DNA from: SZUA-584 sp041656035
GTDB lineage: Bacteria > Bacillota > Clostridia > Christensenellales > SZUA-584
Assembly: GCA_964586785.1 (NCBI GenBank)
Contig: CAZPHS010000013.1
Location: forward strand, 1 to 47,172
Direction: 5' to 3'
Length of the DNA: 47,172 nucleotides
The notes beneath the pieces are model-generated. The model was not told the DNA's origin. It ran no database searches and was given only the letters and a program-made list of their open reading frames with translations. Position numbers and translations under genes: made by a program. Each line of letters begins with the position of its first letter. Within the stretch, counting starts at the first letter, position 1. Positions 40,675 through 47,172 of this stretch are shown piece after piece.

Positions 40675-40712
40675 AAAAAAGTTTTTTATTCTATCGCGGG
40701 CAATCAAATTTA

Positions 40713-41846
40713 CTATGAAAGCCGGTTTTTAAAATCATCGTAGCCGAATGTACGTATAATTTTGGCTTCACCGTTTTTGGTAACGAGAACAATGGCCGGC
40801 AGCGGCATACCGTTGAAGGTGTTGTTTTTTACCATGGTGTAGTGAGCCATATCGTGAAACACAAGCCTATCTCCCGTATTAAGCGGCTTGTCAAATGAAT
40901 AATCTCCTATTATATCCCCCGCGAGGCAGGTCGCCCCCGCGAGTCTGTAGGTATAAGCTTTTTCTCCCCGCGGCGCGGCGCCCGTTACTTTCGGGCGGTA
41001 CGGCATTTCCAAAACGTCGGGCATATGGCACGCGGCGGACGTATCGAGCACCGCAGTTGTTACCCCGCCGCTTCGCACCGTGTCTAAAACTTTGCACACC
41101 AGATATCCCGCGTTAAGAGCGATTGCCTCGCCCGGCTCTATATATACCTGCACACCGTATTTATCCCTTATCCTTATAAGCTCTGAAACGAGCGTTTCTA
41201 TATCGTAATCTTCTCTTGTTATATGATGCCCGCCCCCAAGGTTCAGCCATTTCATCCGCCCGAAAAAGCCGCCGAACTTGTTTTCAGCCGCACGCAGCGT
41301 TGTTACGAGCGCGTCGGCGTTTTGCTCACAAAGCGTATGCATATGCAGCCCTTCTATGCCGCCAAGCTCTTTTTCAACAAAGTTTTCCCGTGTTATTCCA
41401 AGACGGGAGCCTAACGCGCACGGGTCGTAAATCGAGCCGCTTTGCGTTGAACATTCGGGGTTTATTCTAAGCCCGCACGAGCAGCCGGCAGCAAGCGCTT
41501 GGCCTCCCAGCCGCTTCCATTGCCCAAACGAATTAAAAATAATATGTCCGCATATACGCGTTAATTCGACAAAATCTTCGTCCTTGTACGCGGGGGAATA
41601 AACGTGTGTCTCTCCGCCGAACATTTCAGCCCCGAGCCGCGCCTCAAAAAGACCGCTTGCCGCGGTGCCGCTAAGGTACCGGCGGATAAGAGGGTAAACG
41701 CCGTGCATGGCAAACGCCTTTTGCGCCAAAAGTATCTTACAGCCTGAGCGCGAAGAGACGCCTCGCAATATCTTAAGATTCGATATCAGCTTTTCCTCGC
41801 CGACCGCATAGCACGGAGTAGGCAATTCTCGCGGCAGCTTTTCCAT
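40713..41846 (-). CDS. nspC: Carboxyspermidine (carboxynorspermidine) decarboxylase
   Basis: The 377-aa PLP enzyme has the alanine-racemase fold. The PLP lysine is K43 in LAQKAFAMHG; GLHMHTLCEQ, WLNLGGGHHI, IEPGEAIA and the active-site DTSAACHMPDVLEMPYRP are typical of the CANSDC/NspC family, distinct from diaminopimelate decarboxylase. It decarboxylates carboxyspermidine to spermidine (or carboxynorspermidine to norspermidine). I chose the ATG at 41846, whose A is shared with the preceding TGA (TGATG). The longer frame from 41894 lies within the upstream gene. Confidence 0.93.
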   Translation of the reverse strand: MEKLPRELPTPCYAVGEEKLISNLKILRGVSSRSGCKILLAQKAFAMHGVYPLIRRYLSGTAASGLFEARLGAEMFGGETHVYSPAYKDEDFVELTRICGHIIFNSFGQWKRLGGQALAAGCSCGLRINPECSTQSGSIYDPCALGSRLGITRENFVEKELGGIEGLHMHTLCEQNADALVTTLRAAENKFGGFFGRMKWLNLGGGHHITREDYDIETLVSELIRIRDKYGVQVYIEPGEAIALNAGYLVCKVLDTVRSGGVTTAVLDTSAACHMPDVLEMPYRPKVTGAAPRGEKAYTYRLAGATCLAGDIIGDYSFDKPLNTGDRLVFHDMAHYTMVKNNTFNGMPLPAIVLVTKNGEAKIIRTFGYDDFKNRLS

Positions 41847-43045
41847 CAGTCTACAAGACGCGGCGAAAAGCTTTCCCGCCACGGCAATCCCCAACGATTT
41901 AACGCGTCCATAAAAGGGTCCGGATCAAACTCTTCTATGTTAAAAACGCCCGGTCCGCGCCATGTTTTTGTCATAAGCATCATTGCGCCTATCATTGCGG
42001 GCACGCCGGTGGTATAGCTTACAGCCTGGCTTCCCGTCTCCCGAAAGCATTCCTGATGGTCGCAGACGTTGTATACGTAATATGAGCGCCTTTTGCCGTC
42101 CAAAACGCCCCGCAAAATGCACCCTATATTGGTTTTCCCCACGGTGCGCGGGCCAAGCGAGGCGGGGTCCGGCAGAACCGCTTTTAGAAACTGCAGAGGT
42201 ATAATTTGCTTACCGTCAAATTCTATAGGCTTTATGGAAGTCATGCCGACGTTTTCAAGGCATTTTAAGTGCGTCAAATAGCTTTGCCCGAAAGTCATAA
42301 AAAAGCGTATGCGTTTTACCCCTTTTATGTTCTTTGCAAGGCTTTCAATCTCCTCATGATGCAAAAGGTACATATCTTTTTCCCCTACCTCCGGAAAATC
42401 ATATACCCTTTTTATCTCCATAGGCTTTGTTTCAACCCATCGCCCGTCCTGCCAGTAGCTTCCGTTCGCGGTAACCTCGCGTATGTTTATTTCAGGATTA
42501 AAATTGGTCGCGAAAGGATAACCGTGGTCTCCGCCGTTGCAGTCGAGTATGTCTATATAATGTATCTCGTCAAAATGGTGCTTTGCCGCGTACGCGCAGA
42601 AAACGCCCGTTACTCCGGGGTCGAACCCGCTGCCGAGCAAAGCGGTTATACCGGCCTGCTTGAACCTGTCGTGATACGCCCACTGCCATTTATATTCGAA
42701 CTTGGCGGTATCTTTCGGCTCGTAATTGGCGGTGTCAACATAGTCTGTTTTTGTGGCAAGGCAGGCGTCCATTATGGAAAGGTCCTGATACGGCAAAGCA
42801 AGGTTTATAACTGCATCCGGCCCAAACGCTTCTATAAGGTTTATTACATCGCCCGTATTATCGGCGTCAAGCCGTGCCGTCGATATTTTTGTACCGCAGC
42901 CCTTAAGCTTTTCTTTCAGCTCGTCGCATTTTCTCACGGTGCGGCTCGCTATCATAATCTCCTCAAACACTTCCGGATTCCGGCAGCATTTATGAATAGT
43001 TACACCCGCAACGCCCCCGCACCCTATAATCAGCGCTTTACCCAT
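41846..43045 (-). CDS. Carboxyspermidine dehydrogenase (saccharopine dehydrogenase family)
   Basis: The 399-aa protein has an N-terminal NAD(P) fold (IIGCGGVAGVTIHKC) and motifs of the saccharopine-dehydrogenase family (DAVINLALPYQDLSIMDACL, GFDPGVTGVFCAYA). It reductively condenses putrescine (or diaminopropane) with aspartate semialdehyde to give carboxyspermidine (or carboxynorspermidine). Placement just before nspC with stop-start overlap fixes this role over saccharopine metabolism. LYS-type lysine biosynthesis genes are absent. Confidence 0.9.
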   Translation of the reverse strand: MGKALIIGCGGVAGVTIHKCCRNPEVFEEIMIASRTVRKCDELKEKLKGCGTKISTARLDADNTGDVINLIEAFGPDAVINLALPYQDLSIMDACLATKTDYVDTANYEPKDTAKFEYKWQWAYHDRFKQAGITALLGSGFDPGVTGVFCAYAAKHHFDEIHYIDILDCNGGDHGYPFATNFNPEINIREVTANGSYWQDGRWVETKPMEIKRVYDFPEVGEKDMYLLHHEEIESLAKNIKGVKRIRFFMTFGQSYLTHLKCLENVGMTSIKPIEFDGKQIIPLQFLKAVLPDPASLGPRTVGKTNIGCILRGVLDGKRRSYYVYNVCDHQECFRETGSQAVSYTTGVPAMIGAMMLMTKTWRGPGVFNIEEFDPDPFMDALNRWGLPWRESFSPRLVD

Positions 43046-43064
43046 TTTCCGTTTCTCCTAAAAC

Positions 43065-43901
43065 CTATTTTGCAACCGCCAGCAGCATTTCGCGCAGTAT
43101 TTTAAGCGCCGCGGCTGTCGATATTCCGCTTTGGTCGTACACGGGGCACAATTCGGTTATATCGCAGCCCACAATATCAAGCGAACATACTTTGTATACC
43201 GCTTCAAGAAGCTGCGCAAATGTTACCCCTCCCGGCTCCGGCGTACCCGTTCCGGGAAAAACCGACGGGTCTAATATGTCTAAATCAAGAGTAAAATACA
43301 CAGGTTTGCCCGACAAACGCTTTAAGACTCCTTCGATGCCGCTGAAACCAAAACCGTATATATTGGTATGCTCCTCGCCGAAAGCATACTCCTCCCTATC
43401 GCCCGAACGTATGCCGAACTGAAATATGCGCCCGTCTCCCGTTATGTCCCAAACACGGCGCATTACGGTGGCGTGCGATAGCTTCGCGCCCAGATAATTG
43501 TCGCGCAAATCCGCGTGCGCGTCGAAATGTACTATATGAATATTAGGGTGCTTCTTTACCGCCGCGCGCACCGCGCCGAGAGTGACAAGATGCTCCCCGC
43601 CTATCATAACGGGAAGCTTGTTATCGCCTAAAATACGCGCTGTTTTTTGCTCTATAACCTCAAGCGCCCTGTTCGTGTCTCCCAAACAAAGCTCTAAGTC
43701 TCCCGCGTCGCAAACCAGCCTGTCCGCCATATCGGCGTCAAGGTAAGGGCTGTATGTTTCAAGAGCATAAGAATCATTGCGCATTGCGCGGGTGGCGAAA
43801 CGCGCTCCCGGCCTGAAGCTGGCAGTAGCGTCTAACGGCGCGCCGAAAACCACCGTATCGGCTTCATTATAGTTTTGTTCACAGCCTAGAAATGCCTGCA
43901 T
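43065..43901 (-). CDS. speB: Agmatinase
   Basis: The 278-aa ureohydrolase has the manganese-binding motifs GGEH, HFDAHAD and DLDILDPSVFP, plus FGAPLDATASFRPGARFATRAMR, all typical of agmatinase. It converts agmatine to putrescine and urea. I chose the ATG at 43901 because AAAGG lies 9 nt upstream and the protein then begins MQAFLG, as in relatives; an ATG three codons earlier directly abuts that ribosome binding site. The start overlaps the end of speE. Confidence 0.95.
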   Translation of the reverse strand: MQAFLGCEQNYNEADTVVFGAPLDATASFRPGARFATRAMRNDSYALETYSPYLDADMADRLVCDAGDLELCLGDTNRALEVIEQKTARILGDNKLPVMIGGEHLVTLGAVRAAVKKHPNIHIVHFDAHADLRDNYLGAKLSHATVMRRVWDITGDGRIFQFGIRSGDREEYAFGEEHTNIYGFGFSGIEGVLKRLSGKPVYFTLDLDILDPSVFPGTGTPEPGGVTFAQLLEAVYKVCSLDIVGCDITELCPVYDQSGISTAAALKILREMLLAVAK

Positions 43902-44751
43902 CTTCCACATCCTTTATTATATCCTCCACATAGGTTGGCAGCGCGAACGCCGCCCTATGCAGATTGGTATTATAGTATCGGGCTGCAATGCCGTATTGCT
44001 TCCACCTATCTGTATCAACATCCCGTACCGGGTGATAAACCTTGGACGAAAAACCGAAAAGCCAATGACCCGACGGGTAGGTGGGTATGTGCGCCTGATA
44101 CAGCCTGCTTATCGGGAAGCTTTGTACTATGCGCTGATGAATGCGGCGCACCGCCAGCGCGTCTTCGGGATAAAACGGGTTTTCATGCTGGTTTACAAGT
44201 ATGCCGTCATTTTTTAGCGCCTTAAAGCAGCTTCCGTAGAATTCTTTTGTAAAGAGCCCTTCGCCGGGACCGAACGGGTCGGTTGAATCCACTATTATAA
44301 CGTCATAAGCGTCGCTGCAGCGGCGTATAAAACGCAATCCGTCCTCGTAGTATATTTTCACGCGTTTGTCGCCAAGACCGCACGCCACTTGCGGCAGATA
44401 TTCTTTGCATACCGACACCACTTCCTCGTCTATCTCCGCAAGGTCTATACGCCGTATGCTATCATACCGGCATAGCTCGCGAACGGTGCCTCCGTCTCCC
44501 CCGCCGATTATAAGTATATCTTTAGCGCGCGGGTGAACCGCGAGCGGAACATGCGTCATCATTTCATGATATATAAACTCGTCCTTCTCCGTCAGCATAA
44601 GCACGCCGTCCAGCGTCAGTATCCGTCCGAACTCATGCGAATCAAAAATGTCTATACGCTGAAAACGGCTCCGCGAACAATAAAGCTGCCTGTCAACCTC
44701 AATACAAAGCCCCACATGACGCGTGTGTTTTTCGGTGAAAACCAACTGCAT
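43879..44751 (-). CDS. speE: Spermidine synthase
   Basis: The 290-aa aminopropyltransferase has RILTLDGVLMLTEKDEFIYHEMMTHVPL, the dcAdoMet-binding ILIIGGGDGGTVREL (residues 78-92), LAEIDEEVV, DGLRFI and the substrate-gate Asp in VDSTDPFGP. It transfers aminopropyl from decarboxylated AdoMet to putrescine. AAGGTAG precedes the start, and it lies 3 nt after speA. The neighbouring speD supplies its co-substrate. Confidence 0.96.
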   Translation of the reverse strand: MQLVFTEKHTRHVGLCIEVDRQLYCSRSRFQRIDIFDSHEFGRILTLDGVLMLTEKDEFIYHEMMTHVPLAVHPRAKDILIIGGGDGGTVRELCRYDSIRRIDLAEIDEEVVSVCKEYLPQVACGLGDKRVKIYYEDGLRFIRRCSDAYDVIIVDSTDPFGPGEGLFTKEFYGSCFKALKNDGILVNQHENPFYPEDALAVRRIHQRIVQSFPISRLYQAHIPTYPSGHWLFGFSSKVYHPVRDVDTDRWKQYGIAARYYNTNLHRAAFALPTYVEDIIKDVEDAGISRL

Positions 44752-44754
44752 TTG

Positions 44755-46206
44755 CTACCTTCCTTTCATTACGTTTAAGCGTTCTATTGTCAAATCCTCG
44801 GGGCCTGTAAGCGAGCCGCCTTTTTTCTTCATATAATCTATGTATTCTAAAATCTGCCTTGTTATCTGCTCCCCGGGCGCCAATATAGGTATCCCCGGCG
44901 GATAGCACATTACGCTCTCGGCGCATATTAAACCTTCGGTCTGCTCTATGGGAAGCAGCCTCTTTGGCGAATAAAACGCCTCCTGAGGCGTAGCTTTTAC
45001 CACAGGACTTATATATTCAAAGCGCATGAGCCCGCTTTTGTCGCGTTTTTTGCGTCGGCGAATCTCGGAAAGGGCGCTTACAAGCCGTTCAATGTCGCGT
45101 TCCCTATCGCCCACCGATATGTAAGCCAGTATATTCGCTATATCCCCGAATTCAACCTGTATATCGTATTCGTCCCTCAGTATATCGTAAACCTCTATTC
45201 CCGCAAGCCCCGTATCAAGAGTATGCACGGAAAGCTTGGTAGGGTCAAAATCAAATATTGTATCGCCGTTTACTATATCCCGCGCGTATGCGTAATAATC
45301 GCCTATCTGGTTAATCTCGTCCCTCGCGTACTGCGCCAGACCGCGCACCGTTTTAAAAATTTCGGCGCCGCGCAGCGCGAGGTTCCTGCGCGATATATCA
45401 AGGCTGGACATCAAAAGGTAAGAGCCGCTCGTTGTCTGCGTTAAACCTATAACCTGCCTTAGATAATTAGCGTTCACATTCGGTCCCGATATAAGAAGGG
45501 AGCTTTGCGTAAGCGAACCGCCCGATTTGTGCATACTTATGCCGGCCATATCGCATCCCGCCGCCATGGCGCTTTTCGGCATGTCTTCGCCGAAATAAAA
45601 ATGGGTGCCGTGCGCCTCGTCCGCAAGTACCGCCATGCCGTGCTTATGCGCAAGCTTTACTATCTCCTCAATGTTTGAGCAAATGCCGTAGTAAGTGGGG
45701 TTGTTTACAAAAACGGCTTTGGCGTCCTTGTTTTGCTCTATAGCCCGCCGCACGTCCTCAAGCGCCATACCAAGCGCTATGCCAAGCCGCAAGTCGGTCT
45801 GGGGATTAACATAAACGGGAACAGCGCCGCATAAAACAAGCGCGCCTATAACGCTGCGGTGAACATTACGCGGCAATATTATTTTATCGCCCTTTCCGCA
45901 GACGCTTAATATCATGCTTTGCACCGCCGATGTTGTTCCGTTTACCATAAAAAAAGCGTTCCGCGCCCCGAAAGCGGACGCCGCGAGCTCCTCCGCCTCC
46001 CTTATAACGGATATCGGGTGGCACAGGTTGTCAAGCGGCTTGCTTGAGTTTACATCCGCTTCCATGCACGCGCGTCCTAAAAACGCCGTCAGCTCGGTGT
46101 TGCCGCGCCCCTGTTTATGCCCCGGCACGTCAAAAGGCACCACTCTTGCGGCTTTGTGGTTTGTTAGAGCCTCAAGCACCGGCGCCCTGTTTTGGTCTCT
46201 CATCAT
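44755..46206 (-). CDS. speA: Arginine decarboxylase, aspartate-aminotransferase fold (Orn/Lys/Arg decarboxylase)
   Basis: The 483-aa PLP enzyme has VPFDVPGHKQGRGN near residue 23, FFMVNGTTSAVQSMIL, LADEAHGTHFYF and the PLP lysine K227 in SMHKSGGSLTQ. The C-terminal PPGIPILAPGE is a hallmark. It matches the short biosynthetic SpeA of Firmicutes; pairing with speB argues for arginine over lysine or ornithine. Two ATG codons are present; GGAGG lies 1 nt before the first and 4 nt before the second (46203), so the second may be used. Confidence 0.95.
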   Translation of the reverse strand: MMRDQNRAPVLEALTNHKAARVVPFDVPGHKQGRGNTELTAFLGRACMEADVNSSKPLDNLCHPISVIREAEELAASAFGARNAFFMVNGTTSAVQSMILSVCGKGDKIILPRNVHRSVIGALVLCGAVPVYVNPQTDLRLGIALGMALEDVRRAIEQNKDAKAVFVNNPTYYGICSNIEEIVKLAHKHGMAVLADEAHGTHFYFGEDMPKSAMAAGCDMAGISMHKSGGSLTQSSLLISGPNVNANYLRQVIGLTQTTSGSYLLMSSLDISRRNLALRGAEIFKTVRGLAQYARDEINQIGDYYAYARDIVNGDTIFDFDPTKLSVHTLDTGLAGIEVYDILRDEYDIQVEFGDIANILAYISVGDRERDIERLVSALSEIRRRKKRDKSGLMRFEYISPVVKATPQEAFYSPKRLLPIEQTEGLICAESVMCYPPGIPILAPGEQITRQILEYIDYMKKKGGSLTGPEDLTIERLNVMKGR

Positions 46207-46218
46207 TCCTCCGAAACT

Positions 46219-46986
46219 CTAATACACATTTTTTCCGCTGAATATATCAATCATCTCGCGCCTTATATTCGCGGATATCTCCAGCCTCTCCCGCGGAGGC
46301 AGCTCGCCCACATCCCTGTTGAAAAGGTAATTTTTAAGGTCGATTTCTTTAAGCAGCATTTTTGTATGGAATAAATTAGCCTGATATACGTTTATATCTA
46401 TAGCGTCGTACTTTTCAAGCGTAGGGGCGGCTATATAGTCCTGTATGGATGTCATCTGATGATCTATAAACAGTTTCCTGCCGTTCAAATCGCGCGTGAA
46501 TCCGCGCACGCGGTAATCCATTGTAATAATATCCGAATCAAAGCTGCCTATAAGAAAATCCAACGTGCGAAGCGGCGTTATCTGCCCGCATGTGGCAACG
46601 TCTATATCCACCCTGAAAGTGGCTAAAAAGGTTTCGGGATGATACTCCGGATAAGTGTGTACGGTAACATGGCTCTTGTCAAGATGGGCAAGCACAGTAT
46701 CGCCGTGTGTGCGCAGCCCCGACATAGGCTCTTCCGCAATCAAAAATGTTACGCTCGCGCCCTGGGGGTCGTAATCCTGTTTTGATATGCTCAAAACCTG
46801 CGCGCAAATCATTTCGGTTACGCGCTCCAGTATGCTTGTAAGCCTGTCGGAATTATATTGTTCGTCGATATACGCTATATAGTCTCGCTGCTCACGCGCG
46901 CTTTTGGCATAGCATACGTCAAAGATGTTAAAGCTAAGTGATTTCGTAAGGTTGTTAAACCCGTATAGCTCAAGCTTTTTTTCCAT
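46219..46986 (-). CDS. speD: S-adenosylmethionine decarboxylase proenzyme (E. coli SpeD type)
   Basis: The 255-aa proenzyme self-cleaves at K104-S105 (HLDKSHVTVH) to give the pyruvoyl cofactor. LELYGFNNLTKSLSF, QDYDPQGASVTFLI, RVDIDVATCGQITPL and DYRVRGFTRDLNG follow the E. coli enzyme closely, unlike the short SpeH of Bacillus. I chose the ATG at 46986 (AAGGAAG upstream, conserved start). The longer frame from 47064 adds non-conserved residues. It is the first gene of the spe operon. Confidence 0.96.
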   Translation of the reverse strand: MEKKLELYGFNNLTKSLSFNIFDVCYAKSAREQRDYIAYIDEQYNSDRLTSILERVTEMICAQVLSISKQDYDPQGASVTFLIAEEPMSGLRTHGDTVLAHLDKSHVTVHTYPEYHPETFLATFRVDIDVATCGQITPLRTLDFLIGSFDSDIITMDYRVRGFTRDLNGRKLFIDHQMTSIQDYIAAPTLEKYDAIDINVYQANLFHTKMLLKEIDLKNYLFNRDVGELPPRERLEISANIRREMIDIFSGKNVY

Positions 46987-47023
46987 TAAATAATACTTCC
47001 TTACCAATAATAAAAACGCCCCG

Positions 47024-47050
47024 GTATTTAAGTGTGAGCACACAAAATAC
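47024..47050. promoter_or_regulatory. Inverted repeat in the leader of the spe operon
   Basis: GTATT-TAA-GTGTG-AG-CACAC-AA-AATAC is a near-perfect inverted repeat placed between the candidate promoter and the speD ribosome binding site. Its 2-nt centre suits a dimeric repressor better than an RNA hairpin, though a smaller stem with a 4-nt loop could form. Confidence 0.5.
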
Positions 47051-47087
47051 TTAAAGCGTTTCAATCATCCCGCGCCTTTTATCCGCC

Positions 47088-47117
47088 CATATACAAGGGC
47101 GCTCATAAAAAAGTCAA
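47088..47117 (-). promoter_or_regulatory. Candidate promoter of the spe operon
   Basis: On the minus strand TTGACT (47112-47117) and TATATG (47088-47093) are separated by 18 bp, about 100 bp before the speD start. The inverted repeat at 47024-47050 lies downstream of the expected start point. Confidence 0.55.
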
Positions 47118-47172
47118 AAGGCAGAGTCTATATAGCAAGGAACTACTTTTACTACTCTTATTGATTGATTCA

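Noticed and set aside
42269..43105. 278-codon plus-strand frame over the carboxyspermidine dehydrogenase gene
   Set aside because: Shadow of a strongly conserved minus-strand gene; no start signal and no family match.
1..47172. CRISPR array, insertion sequence or prophage
   Set aside because: No regularly spaced repeats, transposase, capsid, terminase or Cas genes were found on either strand.

Overview
The window looks like chromosomal DNA of an anaerobic, spore-forming Firmicute (class Clostridia). The evidence is a GerA/GerB/GerC spore germination operon, a GerW/YtfJ-type sporulation protein, a T-box ahead of pheST, strong AGGAGG-type ribosome binding sites with frequent TTG starts, an NADH-linked [FeFe] hydrogenase and a sodium-pump decarboxylase. 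I cannot name the genus. No rRNA, CRISPR array, transposase, integrase or phage gene was seen.

Layout. 1-258: tRNA-Thr (5' end cut), tRNA-Tyr and tRNA-Leu. 357-1181: an AT-rich, probably acquired methyltransferase. 1387-3141 (minus): an ECF sigma factor, a zinc-finger anti-sigma factor and two small membrane proteins in overlapping frames. 3330-4808: a B12-binding radical SAM enzyme. 4903-6472 (minus): three GreA/Rnk-C-domain-like genes, two of them paralogs with their own promoters. 6770-7780: gap. 7881-12893 (minus): a biotin-dependent Na+-pumping decarboxylase cluster with two unlike carboxyltransferases. 13057-17913 (minus): a housekeeping and sporulation run (M50 protease, scpA, scpB, DUF2953, ytfJ, D,D-carboxypeptidase, rluB). 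18150-18308: a ribbon-helix-helix protein. 18466-22578 (minus): zapA, pheT, pheS and the Phe T-box. 22757-25387 (minus): an isopropylmalate/homocitrate-synthase-family enzyme (candidate Re-citrate synthase) and an aminotransferase. 25719-26582: degV. 26728-30755: a SPOR protein followed by a putative hydrogenase-sensing module (two DRTGG proteins, an RsbW-like ATPase, an [FeFe]-hydrogenase-like protein, a PHP protein). 30934-35899: an NADH-dependent multimeric [FeFe] hydrogenase operon with an embedded GHKL ATPase and a candidate Rex operator. 36032-36714: GlsB and a small lipoprotein. 36771-40630 (minus): the ger operon. 40713-46986 (minus): a six-gene polyamine operon.

How it fits together. 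Oxaloacetate/pyruvate carboxyl transfer, a possible Re-citrate synthase, aspartate-type aminotransferase, glycolytic GAPDH and an NADH-oxidising hydrogenase suggest fermentative redox balancing with sodium-coupled energy conservation. The polyamine operon encodes arginine to agmatine to putrescine, then two parallel routes to spermidine: SpeD/SpeE and carboxyspermidine dehydrogenase/decarboxylase.

Most notable: (1) the gerA frame has no ATG, GTG or TTG before its conserved N-terminal part, but an ATT codon sits 9 nt after AAAGGAG, directly beside a 15-bp hairpin that occludes that ribosome binding site; (2) two complete spermidine routes share one operon; (3) a regulatory hydrogenase-like module precedes the hydrogenase; (4) the GreA/Rnk-like genes form a tandem family.
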